In this document: positions 23,793 to 29,555 of the stretch, piece after piece | How the letters are laid out: each line of letters begins with the position of its first letter | Position numbering within the stretch: position 1 is the stretch's first letter | NCBI GenBank assembly: GCA_045586925.1 | Contig: JAZNBG010000006.1 | Location: 1 to 29,555 of the forward strand | Origin: SIG440 sp045586925 | Lineage (GTDB): Bacteria > Bacillota > Clostridia > Monoglobales > Monoglobaceae | Direction of reading: 5' to 3' | Length of the DNA: 29,555 nucleotides | Notes under the pieces: generated by a model | Seen by the model: only the letters and a program-made list of their open reading frames with translations | The model's database searches: none | Told to the model about the DNA's origin: nothing | Translations under genes and position numbers: made by a program

Positions 23793-24743
23793 ATGAAATT
23801 ACATAGATGTTTATCTTGTGTTGTTGTTTTGTTTACCTGTATCTTACTTGGTGTGACAACAGTAGGTGCTGCCGGCTTTCCTGATGTTGATTTTGGAACA
23901 GAGGAAGGTAAAGCGATTTCAACAATGCAGCAAAAAGGTTTTATAAACGGCTTTGAGGATGGCACATTCAGACCAAATGCAACTCTCACACGCGCAGAGT
24001 TTGTTACAATAATAAATAAGATGTATATGTTTTATGTCGAGTCAGAAAATATTTTTACTGATGTTACAGATAATGACTGGTTTCGTCACGATGTTTTAGC
24101 CGGAGTTCATGCAGGATATATCAAGGGAATGGGAAACGGCAGATTTGCACCAAACGAGGCAGTAACACGTGAACAGGTTTGCGTGATGCTTAATTCCATA
24201 CTGAAGCTTGGCGATATGTATAACACGCCAACTATATCCGATGCCGTATCCGACTGGGCGAAGGATAGTGTTTTGAAGATGGTTTCAGCGTATGTATTCA
24301 CTCTTGAAGATGGTGGAAGATTCAGGGCAACCCAGCCTATAACACGCGGCGAGGCTTGTATGGCACTTGAAAAATGTGTTGTTGAGGTTGACTTCGAACA
24401 AGTTTTTGAGCCTATTAATTTAGAAGACATTGCTCAAGAGGAGCTTGCAAGAAGATTGACAGAGATTATTAAGTGTATGGAGGAGGTTATAATTCCTCAG
24501 CTTACAGACGAGGATACTATTACCATTGGCAATATGATTGTGGCAAGTATGAAGAAGTATCTTGATGATCCTACCTATGATTATGTGCCCGACGCCAACG
24601 CAACCTACGAAATATACAGAAAGCTTGGTCCCATTCGTGCGGGAAAATTTAAAAAACCTATATATGAAAATATAGAATTTGAAAATTTGGCAATATTGTT
24701 TGATTTCTTTTACAGACCGGAAATGAATGTACCCGTAGAATAA
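23793..24743 (+). CDS. Secreted protein with three SLH domains
   Basis: A 316-residue protein with a signal peptide (cleavage likely after VGA near residue 27) and three SLH repeats: 29-76 (GFINGFEDGTFRPNATLTR), 88-137 (GYIKGMGNGRFAPNEAVTR) and 148-196 (a divergent repeat with GGRFRATQPITR). SLH modules normally bind secondary wall polymers that carry pyruvate groups. The C-terminal 115 residues (about 200-316) are a helical domain I cannot assign. The ATG at 23793 has AGGGGTG upstream. It is the last gene of the surface cluster and could anchor to the polymer which that cluster regulates. Confidence 0.88.
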   Translation: MKLHRCLSCVVVLFTCILLGVTTVGAAGFPDVDFGTEEGKAISTMQQKGFINGFEDGTFRPNATLTRAEFVTIINKMYMFYVESENIFTDVTDNDWFRHDVLAGVHAGYIKGMGNGRFAPNEAVTREQVCVMLNSILKLGDMYNTPTISDAVSDWAKDSVLKMVSAYVFTLEDGGRFRATQPITRGEACMALEKCVVEVDFEQVFEPINLEDIAQEELARRLTEIIKCMEEVIIPQLTDEDTITIGNMIVASMKKYLDDPTYDYVPDANATYEIYRKLGPIRAGKFKKPIYENIEFENLAILFDFFYRPEMNVPVE

Positions 24744-24746
24744 TTT

Positions 24747-24779
24747 AAACCTCCATCCGCACATAGCTGGTGGAGGTTT
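24747..24779 (+). terminator. Hairpin after the SLH-protein gene
   Basis: Perfect 9-bp stem AAACCTCCA/TGGAGGTTT with a 15-nt loop, just after the stop. The following T content is modest (CCTCTTAT), so termination is probable but not certain. Confidence 0.6.
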
Positions 24780-24861
24780 CCTCTTATAAAAAATAAGCCT
24801 TGCGAAAGTAAAGCCACCGTTTTTAGAGAAGAACGAAGAGAGAAAAGTGAAAAGATAATAG

Positions 24862-24905
24862 TACAAAAAGAAACGACAACTTTCATTTTGAAAATTGTCG
24901 TTTCT
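24862..24905 (-). terminator. Terminator of the tRNA gene
   Basis: Stem of 11-12 bp with AGAAACGACAA/TTGTCGTTTCT (24869-24879 with 24895-24905), directly adjoining the tRNA CCA end. Read on the minus strand it continues TTTTTGTAC. Confidence 0.8.
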
Positions 24906-24982
24906 TGGTGGATCTTCAGGGACTCGAACCCCGGACCGACCGGTTATGAGCCGGTTGCTCTAACCAACTGAGCTAAAGATCC
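24906..24982 (-). tRNA. tRNA with CAT anticodon (Met or lysidine-modified Ile2)
   Basis: A complete cloverleaf is readable: acceptor GGATCTT/AAGATCC, D arm with GCTC/GAGC, anticodon stem ACCGG/CCGGT around CTCATAA, T arm CGGGG-TTCGAGT-CCCTG, discriminator A and encoded CCA. The anticodon CAT fits elongator Met or the Ile2 species that TilS modifies. The GGATCTTTAGCTCAGTTGGT start and CTCATAA loop remind me more of Bacillus Ile2 than of its elongator Met, but this is recall and not decisive. It lacks initiator features such as three G-C pairs in the anticodon stem. Confidence 0.95.
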
Positions 24983-25005
24983 GTATTAAATTTGCAACAG
25001 AAACT

Positions 25006-25034
25006 ATTATACAGTAAAATAAATCTTTTGTCAA
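25006..25034 (-). promoter_or_regulatory. Promoter of the tRNA gene
   Basis: Minus strand: TTGACA (25029-25034), 17-bp spacer, TATAAT (25006-25011), 23 bp before the tRNA 5' end; full consensus. Confidence 0.85.
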
Positions 25035-25066
25035 GATTAAATTAATATATTTTTTCAAAAAAATGC

Positions 25067-25095
25067 TTGATTTATTTTTGAATATGTGCTATTAT
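25067..25095 (+). promoter_or_regulatory. Promoter of the antiporter gene
   Basis: TTGATT (25067-25072), 17-bp spacer, TATTAT (25090-25095). It is divergent from the tRNA promoter and about 150 bp before the start codon, leaving a long leader. Confidence 0.65.
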
Positions 25096-25102
25096 TTTCA
25101 AG

Positions 25103-25206
25103 GTGTGCGTTTAATGCAAAACACATCGACATAATTTAAGTTTTTCGAGACATTTGCCCTGATGGACAAGTTCATTTTAGAACTTGTCTATATTTTCGGA
25201 TGTGCC
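25103..25206 (+). promoter_or_regulatory. Structured leader of the antiporter gene, riboswitch candidate
   Basis: A perfect 9-bp hairpin GACAAGTTC/GAACTTGTC (25165-25188) is enclosed by CACATC (25122-25127) pairing with GATGTG (25199-25204). The same CACA segment can instead pair with GTGT at 25103-25106, so two folds exclude each other. No class I know is recognised. The leader precedes a cation/proton antiporter, where Na+-, Li+- or c-di-AMP-type switches would make sense. Confidence 0.4.
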
Positions 25207-25247
25207 TTGATTTAAATAGATATTTTAAAAAAAAGGAAGCGAATAAA

Positions 25248-26555
25248 ATGAGTACATTATTATCTGTTTCGATTGCCCTGCTTGCAGGTCTTCTTATGAC
25301 AAGAGTATTTAAACCATTTAAACTGCCGTCGGTTACTGCATATCTTATTGCAGGTATTTTAATTGGCCCTTATTGTGTTGGTAAACTGGGCATCGACGGC
25401 CTTGGCTTTAATTCTCACGATGCAGTATCAGCACTTGCGCTTGTTTCCGAAGTCGCTTTGGGATTTATTGCATTTTCAATTGGTAACGAATTCAGAGTGT
25501 CTGATCTGAAAAAAACCGGTAAACAAGCATTTGTTATTGGTGTTTTTCAGGCACTGGTTGCAACACTGTTTGTTGACCTTGCGTTGGTAGTAGTTCACAT
25601 GATTATGCCCGATAAGCTGACTGTTCCGCAGGCTATTGTACTTGGAGCAATTGCTACGGCTACTGCTCCGGCGGCTACTTTGATGGTTGTCCGTCAGTAC
25701 AAGGCAAAGGGCCCCCTTACAGATTTGCTTTTGCCAATTGTTGCACTTGATGATGCGGTAGGTCTTATTGTGTTTGCTGTATCATTTGGTATTTCAAAAA
25801 CAATGCTTTCAGGAAACCTTGATTTGTTTTCGATTATTGTAAATCCTATTGTTGAAATTATCTGTTCACTTACGCTGGGTGCGATAATGGGTTGGGTGCT
25901 TACTCAGCTTGAAAAGATGTTTAATTCAAATACAAACCGTCTTAATATGACAATTGCATTTGTATTTCTGACGGTTTCGCTTTCAATGCTAGATTTTCAT
26001 ATCGGTAATATACATATCAGTTTTTCATCATTACTTGTATGTATGATGCTTGGAACAGTATTTTGTAATATCTGTCCTTTATCACACGACCTGATGGAAA
26101 AGTCGGATAAATGGACTTCGCCACTTTTGGCATTGTTCTTTGTTATCAGCGGTGCTGAACTTGAACTCAATGTATTTGCCGATTGGGCAATCGTGGTAAT
26201 AGGTATTGTGTATATCCTGTTCCGCTGCCTTGGTAAGTATTTTGGTACATTATTTAGCGCAAAGATAACAAAATGTTCGCCTGAAATTTGCAAATATCTT
26301 GGTATTACATTGTTCCCTCAGGCGGGCGTGGCTCTTGGTATGTGTGCGATTGTTGCGGCTTCGGTTGAAATGGGTAGCCAGGGTGCATTGGTACGAAACA
26401 TTACACTTTTTGCCGTGCTGATTTATGAGCTTGTTGGTCCGTTGCTTACCCGTCAGGCGCTTACTGCAGCCGGTGATATCAAGCCAATGTCAGACGAAGT
26501 TAAGATGCGTCGTCACACAAAACTTGCTGAAGCAAAGAGCAAATCAGAAAAATAA
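25248..26555 (+). CDS. Cation/proton antiporter (CPA2-type, Na+/H+ exchanger family)
   Basis: A 435-residue membrane protein with about 12 hydrophobic segments. It shows the antiporter core: TATAPAATLMVV (137-148) for the unwound helix and the paired aspartates in VALDDAVGLIVFA (Asp168, Asp169), the mark of electrogenic CPA2-type exchangers of Na+ or K+ against H+. No RCK or TrkA domain is attached, and the tail is short and charged. The ATG at 25248 has AAGGAAG upstream. An in-frame ATG at 25200 falls inside the structured leader and has no ribosome site. A ClC gene follows 57 bp after the stop, beyond a terminator-like hairpin. The ion is not decided by sequence. Confidence 0.88.
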   Translation: MSTLLSVSIALLAGLLMTRVFKPFKLPSVTAYLIAGILIGPYCVGKLGIDGLGFNSHDAVSALALVSEVALGFIAFSIGNEFRVSDLKKTGKQAFVIGVFQALVATLFVDLALVVVHMIMPDKLTVPQAIVLGAIATATAPAATLMVVRQYKAKGPLTDLLLPIVALDDAVGLIVFAVSFGISKTMLSGNLDLFSIIVNPIVEIICSLTLGAIMGWVLTQLEKMFNSNTNRLNMTIAFVFLTVSLSMLDFHIGNIHISFSSLLVCMMLGTVFCNICPLSHDLMEKSDKWTSPLLALFFVISGAELELNVFADWAIVVIGIVYILFRCLGKYFGTLFSAKITKCSPEICKYLGITLFPQAGVALGMCAIVAASVEMGSQGALVRNITLFAVLIYELVGPLLTRQALTAAGDIKPMSDEVKMRRHTKLAEAKSKSEK

Positions 26556-26560
26556 ATAAC

Positions 26561-26593
26561 AAAATCCGGGTGCCGAAAGGCATTCGGATTTTT
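26561..26593 (+). terminator. Terminator between antiporter and ClC genes
   Basis: 14-bp stem (26561-26574 with 26579-26592, two G-T pairs) closed by a GAAA tetraloop and ending in a T run. The ClC ATG is only about 20 bp further on, so this may set a lower level of ClC expression by partial readthrough. Confidence 0.75.
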
Positions 26594-26612
26594 AATGGAA
26601 TTGGAGATGTAA

Positions 26613-27872
26613 ATGATGGAAACTGTGAAAAAACAGTTTAGTATCACTTTAGATTATGTAAGGGCATTTATTAAATGGCTGATTATTGCCGCACTTGTAG
26701 GAGGAATTGGCGGCGTAATAGGAAGTGTTTTTCACGAGAGTATTGAATATGTAACACATTTGCGTGTTGAAAAAAATTGGCTGATTTTATTGCTGCCGGT
26801 TGGTGGACTTATAATTGCGGCATTATATGGTGCTTTTGGCAAAAAAGGCAAAATTGATACAAACCGTGTAATCGAAGCTGTGCAGACAGATAATAATGTT
26901 CCCCTTGTAATGGCACCTCTTATTTTTGTCGGAACTGTTATTACCCATCTCTTTGGCGGTTCAGCCGGCAGAGAAGGTGCCGCATTGCAGCTTGGCGGAA
27001 GTCTTGGGTATAACTTAGGTAAGTTATTCAGATTAAACAAAAATGATATGCATATTATTGTTATGTCAGGAATGAGTGCTGTGTTTGCAGCGCTATTTGG
27101 CACACCTCTTACAGCAGCATTTTTTGCGATTGAGGTGATAAGTGTTGGTGTTATACACTATGCCGCACTTGTGCCCTGTTTGATTTCTGCAATTGTTGCC
27201 TATGAGATTGCTTTTCTTGGATTTGGAATTATGCCTGTTTCTTTTGCTATTGCACAAATAGATGCATCGGCAGAGGCAGTTTTAAAGGTGATTGTACTTG
27301 CTGTACTTTGTGCACTGGTTAGTATTTTATTCTGTACTGCAATCAAAAAAAGTGAGCATTATATAAAAAAATTGATACCCAACTCATATCTGCGTGCATT
27401 TACGGGCGGTGCGATGATAGTTTTGCTTACAATCGCTATGCAGACCACAGACTATAATGGTGCAGGTATGGATGTCATTGAGAGTGCCCTGATGGGAAAT
27501 GCAAAGCCGTGGGCATTTGCGGTTAAGATTCTGTTTACGGCTATTACTATTGCTGCGGGGTTTAAAGGCGGCGAAATTGTTCCGGGATTTTTCATAGGCT
27601 CAACTTTTGGTTGTGTTGCAGGCTCGCTTTTGGGGCTTGACCCAGGATTTGCGGCAGCAATAGGCTTTGTTGCGCTGTTTTGTGGAGTGGTAAACTGTCC
27701 GTTTGCATCATTACTTCTTGCTATAGAGGTTTTTGGCGGAAATTCAATTCTTTTATTTGCTATTGCCTGCGGAGTGAGCTTTATGTTGTCGGGATATTTT
27801 GGACTTTATAAAAGCCAGAAGTTTTTGTATTCCAAGATTAAGGAAGAATATGTTGATATAGATTTAAAATAA
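26613..27872 (+). CDS. ClC-family chloride channel or H+/Cl- antiporter
   Basis: A 419-residue membrane protein with the ClC filter motifs: GGSAGREGAALQLGG (115-129, gating glutamate Glu121) and GGEIVPGFFIGS (319-330). The glutamate is typical of both channels and exchangers, and the first motif has GREGA rather than the usual GREGP. No CBS domains are present, as in shorter prokaryotic ClCs. The ATG at 26613 has GGAG 6 nt upstream; a second ATG at 26616 is equally possible. It lies directly downstream of a cation/proton antiporter; together they could move salt and protons across the membrane. Fluoride-specific ClC-F types cannot be excluded by eye. Confidence 0.9.
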   Translation: MMETVKKQFSITLDYVRAFIKWLIIAALVGGIGGVIGSVFHESIEYVTHLRVEKNWLILLLPVGGLIIAALYGAFGKKGKIDTNRVIEAVQTDNNVPLVMAPLIFVGTVITHLFGGSAGREGAALQLGGSLGYNLGKLFRLNKNDMHIIVMSGMSAVFAALFGTPLTAAFFAIEVISVGVIHYAALVPCLISAIVAYEIAFLGFGIMPVSFAIAQIDASAEAVLKVIVLAVLCALVSILFCTAIKKSEHYIKKLIPNSYLRAFTGGAMIVLLTIAMQTTDYNGAGMDVIESALMGNAKPWAFAVKILFTAITIAAGFKGGEIVPGFFIGSTFGCVAGSLLGLDPGFAAAIGFVALFCGVVNCPFASLLLAIEVFGGNSILLFAIACGVSFMLSGYFGLYKSQKFLYSKIKEEYVDIDLK

Positions 27873-27957
27873 AACAAATACAACTCTTTTTTGCCCTAAA
27901 ATGAAAAACTAAACGCAAGTCTGGATAAGGATGGTTCAAGAAAGTTCTTAAATAATA

Positions 27958-28012
27958 GTGATTTTTTACTCAAAATAGTGTATAATGACATTAAAACTGT
28001 TGGATATACACT
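27958..28012 (+). promoter_or_regulatory. Possible promoter and dyad left of the IS element
   Basis: A -10-like TATAAT (27981-27986) lies 17 bp after a poor -35 GTGATT (27958-27963). It overlaps an 8-bp inverted repeat AGTGTATA/TATACACT (27977-27984 with 28005-28012). It points into the IS element and may have served a gene now beyond it. The rest of 27873-28049 shows no gene. Confidence 0.3.
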
Positions 28013-28049
28013 GTTTCGAAGCATAGCAAACAAGCAACGGTCAAAATTT

Positions 28050-28062
28050 TTGTAAAATTAAA
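28050..28062 (+). repeat. Left terminal inverted repeat of the IS30 element
   Basis: TTGTAAAATTAAA, matching the complement of 29528-29540 without mismatch. Confidence 0.75.
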
Positions 28063-28093
28063 TGAGACCCCTGCCTGATTGTGAATATGACGT

Positions 28094-28105
28094 AGCTGTC
28101 TGACC
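28094..28105 (+). repeat. Left internal inverted repeat of the IS30 element
   Basis: AGCTGTCTGACC, perfect inverse of 29437-29448. It lies 10 bp after the transposase stop, 31 bp inside the left terminal repeat; the right copy is 79 bp inside its end. Confidence 0.75.
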
Positions 28106-28115
28106 TTTTAAATGG

Positions 28116-29420
28116 TTACTTTTTACGTTTTAATAGCTTTGGCTTCAAACACACTTCATCGAGTGGGATCGGAGAAAGTGCGAGTGTTTCCAACAGTTTT
28201 TTCTGTTCGTCAGTTTGCATCAGGTCAAATGGAGTATTGTTTTCGAAAAGCTCCCGTACAACACTGTTTACATGACAAATTATGAGATGAATATCTTCAT
28301 CTTCCAAGGTGTTGAAATTAAAGCCTTTAGGTAAAACTTGCCTGAGGATAACATGATTTTTCTCAATGCGACCTTTTTGCCAGGAAGCTTGCGGATCGCA
28401 GTAAGAAACGCGTGTTCTTCTCGCTCCGTTTTCGGTATATTCAAGATGATGAGAGCCTTTAAATTCCACACCATTGTCTGTGAGAATAACCGGAAACAGT
28501 TTACGAAAAGTATCCAGTCCCAGGTGCAATGTAAGTTTATCAAATACATCTTTAACGCTCTTTTGTGTGCCGTCAGGCATAAGAAAAACAAGCATAAAGT
28601 TTGTTTGACGGAAAATCATTGTAAGTAGCACCTTATGGCTGCCTCTGGCACCTTTTACGGTATCCATTTCAACTACAGGAAGATTGGGATTCTGTTCCAT
28701 AAATGAAGTAAAGTCGGTATAAGTGCGACCTTTTCGATATTGATAATCCATTTTCATAACAACATCGTGTGGATGCCTTTGTCGATAACGAACCTTATTT
28801 GGTAAATCGATATTTTTGATATGAAACGCATTCATATCAATGTAGTTGTAAATTGTCTTTTCTGAAAGCCCGATTTCATCTGCATGAGATGCAAAAATAT
28901 GATTGATGGACTGACCTTTGTTGATAAGCGGTGCTAAAATATCGTTGATTTCCATAAGTCTTTCGGGATTGGTGCGAATACCTTTTCGGGACGTGCTTAA
29001 TTCCTTGATATATTCTGCGTGAGCTCTGTGTGCGGTGTAATATGCGTGATTTCGCCTGCAGGTCTTTTCTTCTGGGCAACAAGTACACACATAGGACGGA
29101 TTATCTAATAAAGGACAATGCAATGACAGATAATCGTGGCACAAATCATGGCAGGAATATTCAGTACAGGTTTTGCAGCGAGAAAAGCAAGTATACTTGC
29201 TTTCTGTATCACAAAGGTTACGCCTTAAACAAGTACGATAGTTGGCACAATCATTATTGGTATAGACATTACCATTTACGAAACAACGATGATTTTTGAC
29301 TTCTCTTGAAATAGTTGTAGCACTTCTGTTGAGGTGTCTTGCTATGTAAGCAAAAGACACATCAAGAGCTAAATATTTTTCAATAATAGCTCTGTCTGAT
29401 AATGTAAGATGTTTACTCAT
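28116..29420 (-). CDS. IS30-family transposase with Cys-rich insertion
   Basis: Catalyses transposition of the surrounding element. The 434-residue protein begins with an HTH typical of IS30 (LTLSDRAIIEKYL, then HLNRSATTISREV). A cysteine-rich segment at residues 47-121 contains 14 cysteines and probably binds zinc. A second HTH-like region lies near 165-200. The DDE core follows: Asp253 (VEMDTVKG), Asp315 (ILTDNGVEF) and Glu353 (QKGRIEKNH), all present. The C-terminus is basic (KPKLLKRKK). The ATG at 29420 has AAAGGA upstream. The frame is intact, so the element may be active. Confidence 0.93.
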   Translation of the reverse strand: MSKHLTLSDRAIIEKYLALDVSFAYIARHLNRSATTISREVKNHRCFVNGNVYTNNDCANYRTCLRRNLCDTESKYTCFSRCKTCTEYSCHDLCHDYLSLHCPLLDNPSYVCTCCPEEKTCRRNHAYYTAHRAHAEYIKELSTSRKGIRTNPERLMEINDILAPLINKGQSINHIFASHADEIGLSEKTIYNYIDMNAFHIKNIDLPNKVRYRQRHPHDVVMKMDYQYRKGRTYTDFTSFMEQNPNLPVVEMDTVKGARGSHKVLLTMIFRQTNFMLVFLMPDGTQKSVKDVFDKLTLHLGLDTFRKLFPVILTDNGVEFKGSHHLEYTENGARRTRVSYCDPQASWQKGRIEKNHVILRQVLPKGFNFNTLEDEDIHLIICHVNSVVRELFENNTPFDLMQTDEQKKLLETLALSPIPLDEVCLKPKLLKRKK

Positions 29421-29436
29421 AGGTCTGTTCCTTTCC

Positions 29437-29448
29437 GGTCAGACAGCT
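29437..29448 (-). repeat. Right internal inverted repeat of the IS30 element
   Basis: GGTCAGACAGCT, perfect inverse of 28094-28105. It lies between the transposase promoter and its ribosome site, so in the transcript it sits in the 5' leader. Confidence 0.75.
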
Positions 29449-29454
29449 AAGAGT

Positions 29455-29483
29455 ATTATCACATAAATATATAAATTTGTAAA
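29455..29483 (-). promoter_or_regulatory. Transposase promoter
   Basis: Minus strand: TTTACA (29478-29483), 17-bp spacer, GATAAT (29455-29460). The -35 lies inside one copy of the TTGTAAAANTAAA motif (29477 onward) that also forms the element ends, so transposase binding could repress its own gene. Confidence 0.6.
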
Positions 29484-29527
29484 ACTAAATGCACGATTGT
29501 AAAAGTAAAAGTCAGTAATTTCTGGCG

Positions 29528-29540
29528 TTTAATTTTACAA
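29528..29540 (-). repeat. Right terminal inverted repeat of the IS30 element
   Basis: TTTAATTTTACAA, complement of the left terminal repeat. Two related motifs in the opposite orientation lie at 29477 and 29497. Confidence 0.75.
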
Positions 29541-29555
29541 TTAAGGCATATAGCA

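Larger units (their letters stand above)
28050..29540 (-). mobile_element. IS30-family insertion sequence, apparently complete
   Basis: About 1.49 kb bounded by perfect 13-bp terminal inverted repeats TTGTAAAATTAAA (28050-28062, and inverted at 29528-29540), with one intact transposase gene on the minus strand. A second, internal pair of 12-bp inverted repeats (AGCTGTCTGACC at 28094-28105, inverted at 29437-29448) frames the gene. The flanking bases allow at most a 2-bp target duplication (TT), which is within the short range usual for the family. Ends could differ by a few bases. Confidence 0.8.

Noticed and set aside
25200..25247. Antiporter start at ATG 25200
   Set aside because: No ribosome site precedes it, the added residues are charged and the ATG is part of a paired leader segment. 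The ATG at 25248 follows AAGGAAG.
28338..29299. Plus-strand ORFs of 89-96 codons inside the transposase gene
   Set aside because: They are antisense to a conserved DDE transposase and have no recognisable domains or ribosome sites.
1..29555. CRISPR array, prophage genes or rRNA operon
   Set aside because: I looked for regularly spaced repeats, phage structural or integrase genes and rRNA segments and saw none. The only tRNA is the CAT species at 24906-24982.

Overview
The window is about 29.5 kb of AT-rich chromosome that reads as a low-GC, spore-forming Firmicute of class Clostridia, probably an anaerobic gut or environmental member. The indications are a SpoIID-type sporulation hydrolase, the queA-tgt-yajC-secD-secF order, purine-rich ribosome binding sites, a FeoB-associated Cys-rich peptide, a YitT-family protein and a TIGR04086-type membrane protein beside yajC. 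This is an inference from gene content; no rRNA is present to place it more finely.

Layout. Positions 1-8500 are read on the minus strand: secF, secD, a small membrane protein, yajC, tgt, a two-gene DUF2442/DUF4160 cassette, queA and spoIID. The DUF cassette interrupts the usual queA-tgt pairing. It is bracketed by two direct repeats with a 42-bp identical core and has its own promoter with a palindrome between -35 and -10. From 8595 a plus-strand lysine/diaminopimelate operon (asd, dapA, dapB) runs into an AEC-type transporter and a strong terminator. A repeat-rich patch with a 29-codon ORF and an outward promoter follows (12.5-12.9 kb), then a 633-residue protein that looks like a glycoside hydrolase. 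mgtC is convergent with it.

From 15.7 to 18.3 kb lies an iron(II) uptake operon (feoA, feoB, Cys-rich peptide) with three GTTAG/CTAAC dyads. yitT and a pgsA-like gene follow, each with its own promoter. An envelope cluster comes next: a chain-length regulator (Wzz/CapA), a tyrosine kinase (CpsD), a PHP-type phosphatase (CpsB), a VanZ-like protein, an exported coiled-coil protein and an SLH-domain protein. No glycosyltransferases are in view. A CAT-anticodon tRNA is divergent from a CPA2 cation/proton antiporter that has a long, foldable leader and is followed by a ClC protein. The window closes with an apparently complete IS30-family element on the minus strand.

How the genes work together. 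The left block couples protein export (SecDF/YajC) with queuosine tRNA modification (Tgt/QueA). The middle blocks make lysine and meso-DAP for the wall, take up Fe2+ and initiate a surface-polymer programme. The right block exchanges ions. The parts most worth a second look are the repeat-bracketed DUF4160/DUF2442 cassette at the queA 3' end, the antiporter leader, the Feo dyads, the small-ORF/promoter element before the glycosidase-like gene, and the iterated end motifs of the IS30 element.
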